Shown: piece by piece, positions 26,183-36,597 of the stretch
Layout of the letters: each line of letters starts with the position of its first letter
How positions within the stretch are numbered: position 1 is the first letter of the stretch
Assembly: GCF_007830595.1 (NCBI RefSeq)
Contig: NZ_VLLD01000003.1
Reading direction: 5' to 3' (one strand)
Origin: Treponema_B putidum
GTDB lineage: Bacteria > Spirochaetota > Spirochaetia > Treponematales > Treponemataceae
Length of the DNA: 64,000 nucleotides
Notes under the pieces: generated by a model
Told to the model about the DNA's origin: nothing
The model's input: only the letters and a program-made list of their open reading frames with translations
The model's database searches: none
Program-made: the position numbers and the translations under genes

Positions 26183-27784
26183 ATGAAATCTAAATTTATT
26201 TTTATAACAGGCGGAGTTGTTTCATCTTTAGGGAAAGGCTTAACGGCTGCTTCAATAGGAATGCTTTTAAAAAGCCGGGGCTATTCCGTAGTCAATCAAA
26301 AATTCGATCCTTACTTAAACGTGGATCCGGGCACTATGAACCCCTACCAACACGGTGAAGTCTTTGTTACGGAAGACGGGGGCGAAACGGATCTAGATCT
26401 AGGACATTATGAAAGATTTACCGATGTTCCCTTGCATAAATTCAACAGTACCTCAGCCGGAAAAGTTTATCTTGCCATCTTGGACAGGGAAAGAGCCGGA
26501 GGCTATAACGGCGGAACCGTCCAAGTTGTTCCCCATGTTACCGACGAAATCCAATCCCGAATCATAGGAACAGCCGAACAAACGGAAGCCGACTTTGTTA
26601 TTTCCGAAATAGGCGGTACTGTGGGAGATATAGAAGCCCTCCCCTTTATCGAAGCTATCCGCCAAATCAGGTACACCGTCGGAAAAGAAAACTGCATGTT
26701 CGTTCACTTAGGTCTTTTACCCTATCTAAAAGAATGCGGCGAAATCAAAACAAAGCCGATGCAGCACAGCGTAAAAGAGCTTTTGAGTTTCGGTATCCAG
26801 CCGGACATTCTAATTTGCCGAAGCGAAAAACGCCTTTCAAAACCGGTAAGAGAAAAATTAAGCCTTTTTTCCAACATCCCGCAGGATGCAATAATCGAAA
26901 ATTTGACGGCAAGGTCTATCTACGAGGTTCCTTTAATGCTGGAAGAAGCGGGCCTTGGGAAGGTTTTGTGCAAACTATTCAATATCGAAAACAAAAAACC
27001 TAATCTTGAAGAATGGAAAAAAATGGTGCAAACCTACTACAAGCCCGAAAAAGAAATAACCATAGCCCTCGTCGGAAAATATGTAGAGCTCCCCGATGCC
27101 TATCTAAGCGTTGTAGAGGCCTTAACTGCGGCAGGTATTTACCATAAGACTTCAATCAAACTTATTTGGATCGATTCAAAAAAAATAGAAACCAAAGATG
27201 ACGCAGCAGCCTTTTTAAAGGATGCAGACGGTATTATAGTGCCGGGAGGTTTCGGTGACCGAGGTATCAACGGAATGCTTTTAACGGCTCAATTCGCCCG
27301 CGAAAATAAAATTCCATATTTCGGAATTTGCTTAGGTATGCAGATTGCGGCTATCGAATACGCCCTAAACGCCCTGCATATTGAAGAAGCAAATTCTTCC
27401 GAATTCGATAAAAATGCAAAAAATCCGGTTATCGACCTGATGCCCGATCAAAAAGATGTAAAAATCGGCGGAACCCTCCGGCTAGGCCTTTACAGATGTA
27501 TGATAACGGAAGGAACTCTTGCAGAAAAAGCCTATAAATCCCACGAAATTAAGGAAAGACACCGCCACAGATATGAGTTTAACAATATTTATAGAGAAAA
27601 ATTTAATAATTCGGATATGGTCTTTTCCGGCTTTAATCCTGAACGTAACTTGGTAGAAATTGTTGAGCTAAAAAGCCATCCTTGGTTTGTGGCCGTTCAA
27701 TTCCATCCGGAATTTGCTTCAAGGCCTAATAAGCCTCATCCCTTGTTTAGGGATTTTATTGAAGCTGCAGTTCAAAATAAGTAA
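26183..27784 (+). CDS. pyrG: CTP synthase
   Basis: A 533-residue enzyme that makes CTP from UTP, using glutamine. The N-terminal amidoligase domain (about 1-265) starts MKSKFIFITGGVVSSLGKGL. The P-loop-like motif GGVVSSLGKG and the metal motif DPYLNVDPGTM are visible. The C-terminal glutamine amidotransferase has its nucleophile C383 in FGICLGMQ, and the His/Glu pair in VQFHPEF. It is the usual family length. A hairpin with a T-run lies between its promoter and start. Confidence 0.97.
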   Translation: MKSKFIFITGGVVSSLGKGLTAASIGMLLKSRGYSVVNQKFDPYLNVDPGTMNPYQHGEVFVTEDGGETDLDLGHYERFTDVPLHKFNSTSAGKVYLAILDRERAGGYNGGTVQVVPHVTDEIQSRIIGTAEQTEADFVISEIGGTVGDIEALPFIEAIRQIRYTVGKENCMFVHLGLLPYLKECGEIKTKPMQHSVKELLSFGIQPDILICRSEKRLSKPVREKLSLFSNIPQDAIIENLTARSIYEVPLMLEEAGLGKVLCKLFNIENKKPNLEEWKKMVQTYYKPEKEITIALVGKYVELPDAYLSVVEALTAAGIYHKTSIKLIWIDSKKIETKDDAAAFLKDADGIIVPGGFGDRGINGMLLTAQFARENKIPYFGICLGMQIAAIEYALNALHIEEANSSEFDKNAKNPVIDLMPDQKDVKIGGTLRLGLYRCMITEGTLAEKAYKSHEIKERHRHRYEFNNIYREKFNNSDMVFSGFNPERNLVEIVELKSHPWFVAVQFHPEFASRPNKPHPLFRDFIEAAVQNK

Positions 27785-27861
27785 AACATTCCTCTCTTTT
27801 AATCACCATTCTAAAGAGAATTTGATTAAAGCCGATATTAAAGCGGGGAGACTATACGCTT

Positions 27862-30666
27862 ATGCAAAATATTATTCTTAAAACCAAAAAATTATTTAAA
27901 CTCGCATTTATTTTAGTTTTAATTGCGGTAAATCTTATGTCATGTAAAACAACGCCTGCACCAAAAGAAGAAACTTTAATTGATCTTATAAAAGCAGGAA
28001 AATCGGAAGAATTACAGGAAAGACTTAACGGTTCTGCCGTAAATATGAGGGATGAGGATGGGAATACCCTTTTACATATCGCAGCTATTAAAAACGATAC
28101 TGTAATTGTGCGCCTTTTAATAAATATGGACGCTGATCTGGAAGCACAAAATAACACGGGAGCAACACCTCTTCAAGCAGCTCTAAACAATTCGGCCTAT
28201 GATGCCGTTAAGGTTCTAGTTGAATACAACGCAAATATATTTGCTAAAGATAATGAGGGCGAAAAGCCTTTCGATACAGCCTGTAAAAAAAATGTTTCCA
28301 ATTTAATTTTGACGGCTCAAACCGTAAAGCAAAAAGATGAAAATCAAAACACAGCCCTGCATCTTGCAGTAGAAGCATTGGATAAACAACTTACGGAACA
28401 AATTTTAGCTATAGTCTCCCCCGGAACAGAATATAATGAAGAGGATTTAAGCCCCCTCGGCATAGCCTACAAATACACTGATTCCGAAACAGCCGCCGAA
28501 ATCGCTTCTATGCTTTTACTTGCCGGCATACACCCGATGGGAAAAGACTTTGCCGAATTCGAAACAGCCTCCCTTGCCCGAAATTATTCAATGCGTTTCG
28601 GAGACGGTGAAACCCTGCTTCATATTTTTGCAAGAAAAGGTTATACGGGATTTTTAAACTTTTTAATTAAAAATAAAGTTCCAATCGATGTAAAAGATAT
28701 TTCAAGCTCAACGGCAATGCAGGAAGCCGTTTATAGCGGAAAAGTAGAAGCTGCTATATTGCTTTTACAAGCCGGAGCCGATCCCAATAGCCGTAACTCC
28801 TCAGGAAACACAGCCCTCCATTTGGTTATGCCGGAGGCCTCACGCTCAAAACTATTTAATGAGCTTATTACTGCGGGAGCCAATCCTAATCTAAAAGATA
28901 ACTATGGTGAAACACCTCTCCACATTGCAGCCCGAATCGGTATGGATGATGATATTCTCGACCAGCTCCTAAAATCCGGTGCCGACATAAATGAGAGAAA
29001 TAAAAAGGGACAAACACCTCTTATTTTAGCCATAGAACGGAACCAAACACAGCAAGTAGATTTTTTAATAAATCATGGCGCCGATATTCATGCAGAGGAT
29101 AAGTCAGGAGAATCAGCCTTTATCCATTCATTAAGTATGGGACTGCCGATGGTCGAACATGTTGTTACCGAAAAAAACAGTGCCGACAGAGATTCCGAAG
29201 GGTCAACCCCTCTTCATTTAGCTGTAAGTCATAGGGCAAGTTCCGATATTATTTATTATTTGGTAGAAAAAAACAGCTTGATAAATACACGTGATAAGCT
29301 GGGGAACACGCCCCTTCATATCGCAGTCGAAAAAAACTACCGTGAAGCAGGCGAAATATTGATAGCAAATAATGCCGATATATTTTATGCAAACTTAAGC
29401 GGTGAAAGTCCCTTAAAATTTGCTATGACCTTAGGGGACGGCAGAGAAGATTGGATGATAAATTCGCATACAATAGGCGCTAAGGATGGAGCAGGAAATA
29501 CCCCCCTTCACCTTGCAGCCGAATGGCAGATTGTTCCAATGATGATCTATCTGCTCGATAAAGGAGCCGATATAAATTCACGGAATGCAAATAACGAAAC
29601 ACCTCTTTTTAGTGCAGTAAAGTCGGACAATCCATCGGTTTTAAAAACATTACTTAAAAACGGAACGAACAAAAAAGCCGACATAGATGCCAGAGATTTT
29701 ATGGGGAATACGATTTTGCATGCCGCAGTAAGATGGTCAGCATATAAATCCGCAGATTTTATTTTAAGCAATGACGCTGATGAATATGCAAAACTTTTAA
29801 ATGCAAAAAACTTTGCAGGAAAAACGGTTTTACATGAAGCCGCAAAACAGGGAGAAATAAGGTTTATAAATATATTTTTAAAGGCTAAGGTAGACGTAAA
29901 TTCAGCGGACGAAACAGGAAAGTCTCCTTTATCTGAAGCTGTCCTTGCAAATCAAACCGAAGCTATAGAATTATTATTAAAAAACGGCGCCTCCCCCGTT
30001 CAACAGGATATGTACGGCAGGACGCCCCTTCATGAAGCTGTAGAAATTTCTGAAAAAAGCCTTATTCTTGTACGTGCCGCAGGAGGCAACCCTTTAGCCC
30101 GTGATGCCTATGGAAAAACACCCTTTATACTTGCTCTGAATAAAAATATAAAAACCGTAGATATTGTGTTGGGCAATGACAGTCTTTTAACTGACACTGA
30201 CGGAGATACGCCATTACACATAGCCGTAAAAGAAAAAGTAAGACCGGACTACTTCCAAATAATTATAAAAAAAGGCTATCCTATAAATAAAAGAAACAAA
30301 AACGGAGAAACGGCTGTTTTACTTGCAGTCCAAAACAACCAAAAAGAAAGCACAAGGACTCTTTTAGCCGAAGGGGCAAATCCTTTTATCGTAAACAATA
30401 AAGGTATATCGGCAATAACGGAAATCTTTACAAATCATACCGATTTTGTTCCGATTGCGGCAGAATTCTCTTTAAAACAGACCGATACGCTTGGTGACGG
30501 TATAGTCCATTATGCAGCTAAATTTGCAGATATGCAAACGGTCAAAGATTTAATAAGCATTACCGGAATAGACATTTATGCAAAAAACACCGCAGGTGAA
30601 ACGCCTTATCAGGTTGCCCTCAGATGGAATAGGCCCGAGATAGCCGAATTGCTAAAAACCGAATAA
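27862..30666 (+). CDS. Large ankyrin-repeat lipoprotein
   Basis: 934 residues. A signal peptide ends in the lipobox LMSC (cysteine at about residue 29), so it is probably anchored in the membrane. Ankyrin-type repeats fill nearly the whole chain, with units such as NTPLHIAVEKN, TPLHIAARIG and GADINERNKKGQTPLILA. There are roughly two dozen repeats by eye. Such proteins bind partner proteins, and its target is unknown. It follows pyrG by 77 bases and ends at a strong terminator. The start has GGGGAG upstream. Confidence 0.8.
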   Translation: MQNIILKTKKLFKLAFILVLIAVNLMSCKTTPAPKEETLIDLIKAGKSEELQERLNGSAVNMRDEDGNTLLHIAAIKNDTVIVRLLINMDADLEAQNNTGATPLQAALNNSAYDAVKVLVEYNANIFAKDNEGEKPFDTACKKNVSNLILTAQTVKQKDENQNTALHLAVEALDKQLTEQILAIVSPGTEYNEEDLSPLGIAYKYTDSETAAEIASMLLLAGIHPMGKDFAEFETASLARNYSMRFGDGETLLHIFARKGYTGFLNFLIKNKVPIDVKDISSSTAMQEAVYSGKVEAAILLLQAGADPNSRNSSGNTALHLVMPEASRSKLFNELITAGANPNLKDNYGETPLHIAARIGMDDDILDQLLKSGADINERNKKGQTPLILAIERNQTQQVDFLINHGADIHAEDKSGESAFIHSLSMGLPMVEHVVTEKNSADRDSEGSTPLHLAVSHRASSDIIYYLVEKNSLINTRDKLGNTPLHIAVEKNYREAGEILIANNADIFYANLSGESPLKFAMTLGDGREDWMINSHTIGAKDGAGNTPLHLAAEWQIVPMMIYLLDKGADINSRNANNETPLFSAVKSDNPSVLKTLLKNGTNKKADIDARDFMGNTILHAAVRWSAYKSADFILSNDADEYAKLLNAKNFAGKTVLHEAAKQGEIRFINIFLKAKVDVNSADETGKSPLSEAVLANQTEAIELLLKNGASPVQQDMYGRTPLHEAVEISEKSLILVRAAGGNPLARDAYGKTPFILALNKNIKTVDIVLGNDSLLTDTDGDTPLHIAVKEKVRPDYFQIIIKKGYPINKRNKNGETAVLLAVQNNQKESTRTLLAEGANPFIVNNKGISAITEIFTNHTDFVPIAAEFSLKQTDTLGDGIVHYAAKFADMQTVKDLISITGIDIYAKNTAGETPYQVALRWNRPEIAELLKTE

Positions 30667-30670
30667 AAAA

Positions 30671-30706
30671 AAGCCTGCAAGCCTAAAGACTTGCGGGCTT
30701 TTTTTA
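30671..30706. terminator. Terminator between two converging genes
   Basis: AAGCCTGCAAG (30671-30681) pairs with CTTGCGGGCTT (30690-30700). There is a T-run on the plus strand and an A-run upstream that gives a T-run on the minus strand, so it can serve both the ankyrin gene and the vWA gene. Confidence 0.8.
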
Positions 30707-30723
30707 TAATTATAAAACAGCAG

Positions 30724-32847
30724 CTAATCGTACTTAATCGATGTTAAAATACTATTTAACTTTTCAGTCGGATTCTCATATTCCCTAAAGGTAAAGTATA
30801 CATGATATCCTTTATCCGATACAATGGTAACTGTTTTACCGATACAGTTATTTATAACATTCGACTTTTCATATGGAAAATATTTAGGCTTAAGAATAGC
30901 CAGATGATAATCTTGACCGTCATACCTAACTTGGGCCAAATGAGAAGGGAACGGGACCAAGAAGATTAAGAAGTTATCCGTCTTACCTCCCCCTATTGTC
31001 AAACTGGTTCCGGGTTTCATTATGTGGATATTCCGTCTTCCTATATTTCTATTTTGATTTAAAACATAAATTTCAGTCATACCTGACTGATTACGCTTTA
31101 TTTCGACTGTCTCAAAAAAGTTAGCCGGAGACATATATGTGCCTCTCGGTTCCTTTACTGCAAAAGAAGCCGCCAGAACACGCCTTCGCAATATCTCATC
31201 ATCTTGTTTTTGGGCTGCAACACGATCCAAGTTATCCGCAGAATACATGGAACTTCCGTCCCCTGCAAAGTTTTTGGTTTCAGAATATATAGAAGTATTC
31301 GATGAAGAGCTAAAAGCATTTAAGCGGTTTGCATGGTCATCTTCTTCAGAAAGCTGATGAGGATAGCGTTTATCTTCTTCTTGGTAATTAAGCTGATTAT
31401 TTGCAGAGGCATAACGGACATTATTACCTGTAGAGCTTGAGCCTCGTCTTCGCACAAAGAATATAATCAAAAATATCACAAGAAGCAATAAAAGAATTCC
31501 AAGGAGAATTAACCAAATACCGTTAGATTCTTTTAGTTTTTGGAAGGTTGTCGGGAATACGGACAAGGATGTTTCAAGAACTTGAGGTAAAACTCTCTTT
31601 CCTTCCTCAAATTCTAAACGCATAATTATATTGTAATTACCGTCTTTGTATTCGGGCGGAAGCACGGCCGACACTCTTATCGGAACATTTTTTTCACCCG
31701 ATTTTATCTTTGTATTCTGTGAATCGACAGGTATGGTATTTATATTTACCCCATTATCAATTACAATGTGTGTTAAATGGAGTTCTATATCTTCCTCGGA
31801 GTTATTTGTGACGTCAAAAGAAAAGTCAAGCTTATTCCCGTGAGCTTCAAGCCCCCCTTCGGGGAATCTTACCAACGGTAGGTTTTCGGCATTGTCCGTA
31901 ATTGTAAACTTGTCATTTTTATCCTTAGAAAGCTCGCTGCTTGAAGCCCCGGATGCATCCTTAAAAGCTTTTGAAACATCTGTAAGACTTTCTCCGCTTG
32001 AGCTGCCTTGACCCGAACCCGAATCTGAAGAACTGCCGCCTGCTCCTCCCGTACTGCCGGAAGAGCCGCCGCCTGATGCGCCGCTGCTTGTTCCGCCATT
32101 ATTTACTGAAGAGCCGCCCGTTCCTCCCGTACTGCCGGAAGAGCTGCCGCCTGATGTGCCGCTGCTTGTTCCGCCATTATTTGCTGAAGAGCCGCCGGCA
32201 CTATTGGAATTCTCGGAACCGGCCATACCCGCTGCGCCGCCAGAAACACCTGAATCACCCGGATTATAAAATTCTTCGCCATCCAATCCTCGTATTACGG
32301 CATCGGCAGGATAAGGAAGTTTAACATAATAAACTTTCCAGCCTCTTTTTCTAATACTTCCTGCGAGGAGCCCTATTTCATTTTTTATCTGATCATCGGT
32401 ATAATTTTTATACGGGCTTGAAGCAGGAGGATTAAAAATTCCATCCGAGATTATAATTAATATTTTCTCTTTTGTTTCAGGCAAATTTGAACCGTATTGT
32501 CGGGCATATTGAAGCCCCGTTAAAAAATCGGAACTCTTACCTAAGTGGTATAAAAGTAAAAACCTTGAAACAACACGGGAAATATCCTTTTCGCTATTAA
32601 TTTTTTGAGACATTTCATAACGGGCATCCGCATTAAAGGACAAAACATGAACGGTATCACCCCTTCTTACAAATTTATCGTTAATTTCCGTCAAAACACG
32701 ATTGTTAATATCCTCGTAATATGGAAGAATCGTACCGGATGTGTCCATTAAGATTACAATTTCTGCATTTGTTTTAGGCGGGGTCTGTGCAAGAATAGGT
32801 ACAAAAAGAACGAATAAAAACAAACACAGCAAAACTCGTTTAAACAT
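30724..32847 (-). CDS. vWA-domain membrane protein with a Gly/Ser repeat linker
   Basis: 707 residues. A signal peptide (VLLCLFLFVLFVPILAQ) is followed by a vWA domain (about 25-195) with a MIDAS-like VILMDTSGT. A long Gly/Ser/Asn linker (about 205-290) contains two 26-residue repeats. A beta-rich region, one membrane helix (about 450-470, WLILLGILLLLLVIFLIIFF) and a cytoplasmic tail complete it. The tail ends in a domain that may be FHA-like (NIGRRNIHIMKPGTSLTIGGG). It is probably a periplasmic-to-cytoplasmic signalling or adhesion protein. GGAGG precedes the ATG. Confidence 0.65.
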   Translation of the reverse strand: MFKRVLLCLFLFVLFVPILAQTPPKTNAEIVILMDTSGTILPYYEDINNRVLTEINDKFVRRGDTVHVLSFNADARYEMSQKINSEKDISRVVSRFLLLYHLGKSSDFLTGLQYARQYGSNLPETKEKILIIISDGIFNPPASSPYKNYTDDQIKNEIGLLAGSIRKRGWKVYYVKLPYPADAVIRGLDGEEFYNPGDSGVSGGAAGMAGSENSNSAGGSSANNGGTSSGTSGGSSSGSTGGTGGSSVNNGGTSSGASGGGSSGSTGGAGGSSSDSGSGQGSSSGESLTDVSKAFKDASGASSSELSKDKNDKFTITDNAENLPLVRFPEGGLEAHGNKLDFSFDVTNNSEEDIELHLTHIVIDNGVNINTIPVDSQNTKIKSGEKNVPIRVSAVLPPEYKDGNYNIIMRLEFEEGKRVLPQVLETSLSVFPTTFQKLKESNGIWLILLGILLLLLVIFLIIFFVRRRGSSSTGNNVRYASANNQLNYQEEDKRYPHQLSEEDDHANRLNAFSSSSNTSIYSETKNFAGDGSSMYSADNLDRVAAQKQDDEILRRRVLAASFAVKEPRGTYMSPANFFETVEIKRNQSGMTEIYVLNQNRNIGRRNIHIMKPGTSLTIGGGKTDNFLIFLVPFPSHLAQVRYDGQDYHLAILKPKYFPYEKSNVINNCIGKTVTIVSDKGYHVYFTFREYENPTEKLNSILTSIKYD
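32045..32200 (-). repeat. Two tandem 78-base repeats in the vWA gene
   Basis: Two nearly identical 78-base units (32045-32122 and 32123-32200) encode the Gly/Ser/Asn-rich 26-residue motif (for example SSANNGGTSSGTSGG). The number of such units is likely to vary between strains. Confidence 0.8.
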
Positions 32848-32917
32848 TTTTTCCTCCTTCGGAATACAGCTATGGGGACTGAGCTCCTAAACTAAAGACC
32901 TCAATGCCCCAACTGAA

Positions 32918-35623
32918 TTATTTTAAATTCGCAATAGCAATATCTATAATCTTATAGCTCCTTTTTTCATCATTTACTTCAAATTCAACCTCTTCTCCTT
33001 TTTTGCGGTTAAACAAACCGTTTCCCAAGGGAGACATATAAGAAATTATACCGTTTGCAGGATCCGATTCCCATGGGCCTAAAATTGTATACTCTTCTTC
33101 TTCATTTGTCAAATTGTTTAGAATTTTTACCTTACTGCCGAAGTAGACCTTCTTTGCAGTAGCAGTCGTAGGATCGAAAATTTGAGCTCTATCAAGTTCA
33201 TCCTGCAATCTGGTAAGAGCATTGCTCAAGCGGGACTGCTCTTCTTTTGCAGCCTTGTACTCTGCATTTTCACGCAAGTCTCCGAGAGAAAGAGCAAAGC
33301 CGATATCTTTTGCATTTTGCGGAATTTTAACATCTCTGATTTCAATAAGCTCTTTATTTTTAAGATCAAGCATCTTGGCAGTAACAATCAAGCCGTGAGC
33401 GGTAACGCTCTTTTCTTCAATATCAAAGAATTTAAAGTCCTTATGTTTTTCAACAATTTTAGCCCTAATATTCATTTTAACCATTGGGTCAAGGTCTTTA
33501 ATATCCCCTATGAGAGTATAAAGTCTCGTTATTGTATCTACATCGCTTTCAATTATAAAGTTTTGCAAGAGTTCATCCTTGCCGAACAGAATTGTGTGAA
33601 CCTGATGGTTGATTTTTCGGTTTTCGGTTGTATTTCTTCTTGAAGCAATTTCTCTGTATGTAATATCAAGAATGTGTATGAGCACTATAAGCTGCTGCTC
33701 TAAACTGATATCAAGTTCTTTAAACCATTCTTCTTCTTGAATATTTTTAAAGAACCAAATAACCGCACTTCGATAAATTCGGTAGTTTTCAAAACAGTCC
33801 TTGACCAAATTCTTTACATCATCGGTAGATCCGGCTTCTATTAACGCATCCAACATTTCTGAAGATAATACGGTAGGAAACAGTTTGATATATTCTTTTT
33901 CCCAATTCGGAATAAGATTTTTTATGTATCTTAAGAATTTTTGACGAAGAGTTTGTCCTTTTATTGAAACCTTATCCTTTATTTGAGAATAAACTTCCAT
34001 AGGATCTTCAATGCGGCTGTAAAGCTCTGCAAAGTTATATTGTTTTACGGCAGATATAAGCTGCTTGTCGGCAATAAATTCTTTAACAAGAATATAGGCG
34101 CAAACAACCTGCTCATTTACCTGACTAAAGGCCTTTAAGAAGCCCTCAAAATAGTCAAGCATTTCCCGGAAAGTATCGGATTCGTCATCACAATTTTCGG
34201 AGGTATCATAGGCATTAAGAAGCTCAATTCTGGCAAAAAAGCTCTTTTGAGCCTTAAATTCGTTTGAAAGTTTTTCTTCTGCGGCAATTGGGCGCTCACG
34301 CACAGTGTAAAAATCAATATTATCGGGATTTATACCGAACATAGGATTTTCTTTTAGGACTTTTCTAGCTTTTGTATTCCAGCTTGTCCATTCGCCTGTA
34401 GTTAAAAGCGAGGGAACAATTTCCTGTTTAATCCTTTTCATATCGCAGTTATTATCAAAGCTCTTTATGATAGTCTTCAACGTCCACTCGGGGTCTCCCT
34501 TGATTTTTTTTGCAAGAACTTCTTTGCTTATTGTAGATTTTAATACCCAGATATGTTCCTTATCTAAAATTTGGAGGGCGGTAATTCCCATTTTAAGGCT
34601 CATACTGTGCCCTCGTTTTTTTGCAAAATCTATCACTAAGCCGTCATCTTTGATTGAAGCAATGCGTCCTACACCCCAAGTACGATGGAATACAAAGGAG
34701 CCCGTATCAAAAGAAATATGCTTTTCAAAGTCTGCAATAGCATCAAATACGGGACGCCAAGGCTGGCTTAAATCCGAAACCTTAATACATTCCGCAAGCT
34801 GGCTGTGATCTTTATACTTATTTTTAAAGCATTCAATAATTTCTTCACGCGCCCAGCTGTCTTTTTCATCATAGGAAAGAATTAGTTTTAAAATATCTAT
34901 ACAAATATCCCAGTTTTCATTATCCCTGTAATATTGATAAACATCCTGCATCAATATGAAATTTCGACCGCTGTCCATAATGGCGGTAATTTTAGCTTGT
35001 ATTCGGAAGAAAAAATCTATTTCATCGGGGATTAGGGTTACCAGTTTTGACCAGATTTCTTTTATACCGTTTATTTGTTTACGGTTGATAAAACGATAAA
35101 GGGCTTTTTTATAATATTCAATTGATTTTTCAGTATTTCCGTCTTTTTCGTATTTTTCGGCCAAAAGTTTTGCAATTTCGGCTTCATCATAATCTATCTT
35201 GACCAAGCGTTCCCAAATATCATAAAGGTCTTCGCTTCCGGCAGCCTTATAGCAGTCGGCTAGAGTACGGAGGGCAAATTTAGACTCTCCATACTCAAGT
35301 ACCTTTTTACAAAGATATTCGACTATTTGTGTTCGATGGTTGTCGGTAAATATTCCTATTAAGTTTACAACATTTGAATCGTCCAAGAGCTGACTTGAAA
35401 GGGATATTATACTTGAAATATAAAGAGCTATTATACTGTTTTTTGTGTGTGTTAAATGTTCATCACATATTTCCTTGATTTCGTCCACAACATTTTCTTT
35501 TTTTGCTGTAGATACTAATTTATATAGATCTTCAAAATTCTTTGTTGTGTAGTTACCTATAGCTGCTCTAGTCCATTTTTCTTCATTGAGCATCTCTATC
35601 AATTGTTTTTGTATATCAGACAT
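32918..35623 (-). CDS. greA: Spirochaete-type GreA, transcription elongation factor fused to a long N-terminal region
   Basis: 901 residues, several times the usual 158 of GreA. The C-terminal 160 residues carry the GreA signature: LGDLRENAEYKAAKEEQ in the coiled coil, and the FKBP-like part around YTILGPWESDP and SPLGNGLF. The N-terminal 740 residues look helical with TPR-like and other repeats (for example TEKSIEYYKKALYRF). This size is shared by spirochaete GreA proteins, so it is not a chance fusion. GreA rescues backtracked RNA polymerase. GGAGG precedes the ATG, and it is the second gene of an operon with the TPR protein. Confidence 0.8.
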   Translation of the reverse strand: MSDIQKQLIEMLNEEKWTRAAIGNYTTKNFEDLYKLVSTAKKENVVDEIKEICDEHLTHTKNSIIALYISSIISLSSQLLDDSNVVNLIGIFTDNHRTQIVEYLCKKVLEYGESKFALRTLADCYKAAGSEDLYDIWERLVKIDYDEAEIAKLLAEKYEKDGNTEKSIEYYKKALYRFINRKQINGIKEIWSKLVTLIPDEIDFFFRIQAKITAIMDSGRNFILMQDVYQYYRDNENWDICIDILKLILSYDEKDSWAREEIIECFKNKYKDHSQLAECIKVSDLSQPWRPVFDAIADFEKHISFDTGSFVFHRTWGVGRIASIKDDGLVIDFAKKRGHSMSLKMGITALQILDKEHIWVLKSTISKEVLAKKIKGDPEWTLKTIIKSFDNNCDMKRIKQEIVPSLLTTGEWTSWNTKARKVLKENPMFGINPDNIDFYTVRERPIAAEEKLSNEFKAQKSFFARIELLNAYDTSENCDDESDTFREMLDYFEGFLKAFSQVNEQVVCAYILVKEFIADKQLISAVKQYNFAELYSRIEDPMEVYSQIKDKVSIKGQTLRQKFLRYIKNLIPNWEKEYIKLFPTVLSSEMLDALIEAGSTDDVKNLVKDCFENYRIYRSAVIWFFKNIQEEEWFKELDISLEQQLIVLIHILDITYREIASRRNTTENRKINHQVHTILFGKDELLQNFIIESDVDTITRLYTLIGDIKDLDPMVKMNIRAKIVEKHKDFKFFDIEEKSVTAHGLIVTAKMLDLKNKELIEIRDVKIPQNAKDIGFALSLGDLRENAEYKAAKEEQSRLSNALTRLQDELDRAQIFDPTTATAKKVYFGSKVKILNNLTNEEEEYTILGPWESDPANGIISYMSPLGNGLFNRKKGEEVEFEVNDEKRSYKIIDIAIANLK

Positions 35624-35641
35624 AAATCCTCCGAAAATATG

Positions 35642-36580
35642 CTATCTCATATAGCAATTATATATATTTTGATCCAATATCTTTATTCTTAAAAGCAAGT
35701 CATCTATTTTTGACTTGTTTTCATTTACACTTACATAATGGTCAATCAGCCAAAAGTAATGGTTTATTAACCGCGGTACAAGTTTGTTTTTTTGCTCTTG
35801 AGAGGCATTTTGAACCTCACCTTCCATCAAAAAGATGTTTTGCTTCAACTGTCCTACTTCAAAAGCTCTAAGTTCCCGTTTTACATTAAAAATTCCGTCA
35901 AGAACACCGTAAACGGGAACCCAATCGGCAATTTCTTCAGCCTTATAACCAAGACTATTGACTTTATGGATGAGCCTATTAATAATTTCCGATTCGAGAA
36001 ATTGCATCTCAATCCCGTCAGGATCGATAAAAAAGGCCTCTCTAAAAAAAGCCTTTGCAAATTTTATTTCTCCATAAAGGGCATAACAATCGGCTAAGTC
36101 GGCTAAAACGGCACCCGAATTCTTGTCGATCTCGGCGGCATACTTCAAAAACTCAAGTGCCTTTTCATAATTTCCGAGAACCTTATAGCAAAGCCCGATT
36201 TTACGATACGGTTCAGAATCAGGCAGCTCCGAATCTTCATTAAAAAGATCGGCGTAAAACTCCAATGCAATCGTAAAAACGGCACATTTCAAAGAATATA
36301 TGATTGATTCTTTTTCTTCGCCTTGGCGGCGGATGTAGGACAAAAAAGGTTTCCACTGCGAAATCATCATCTCAGCCCTTTCTAAGGGTGTTGAAGCTTT
36401 TTTTGCTCTTTCTAACTTATCATCCCAAAAGCGAACACCCTTTAGAGTATAGACAATTTCTGCATTTTCCAAGTCATCCTTCAACAGCCTTTCAAGTTCG
36501 GCATAGGTTCCCTTAAGGTCTCCTTGCTTGAGGATGCTTAATGCCTTGTTCAATTTACTCTGTACAGGTCTTTCAGTCAT
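35642..36580 (-). CDS. TPR-repeat protein
   Basis: 312 residues without a signal peptide. TPR-like helices (for example YEKALEFLKYAAEIDKNSGAV) occur in the middle, and there is a helical N-terminus. It precedes greA by 18 bases on the same strand, and they are probably co-transcribed. The promoter at 36626-36598 gives a leader of about ten bases. No partner was recognised. Confidence 0.65.
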   Translation of the reverse strand: MTERPVQSKLNKALSILKQGDLKGTYAELERLLKDDLENAEIVYTLKGVRFWDDKLERAKKASTPLERAEMMISQWKPFLSYIRRQGEEKESIIYSLKCAVFTIALEFYADLFNEDSELPDSEPYRKIGLCYKVLGNYEKALEFLKYAAEIDKNSGAVLADLADCYALYGEIKFAKAFFREAFFIDPDGIEMQFLESEIINRLIHKVNSLGYKAEEIADWVPVYGVLDGIFNVKRELRAFEVGQLKQNIFLMEGEVQNASQEQKNKLVPRLINHYFWLIDHYVSVNENKSKIDDLLLRIKILDQNIYNCYMR

Positions 36581-36597
36581 AATATTCTCAAGTTGTT

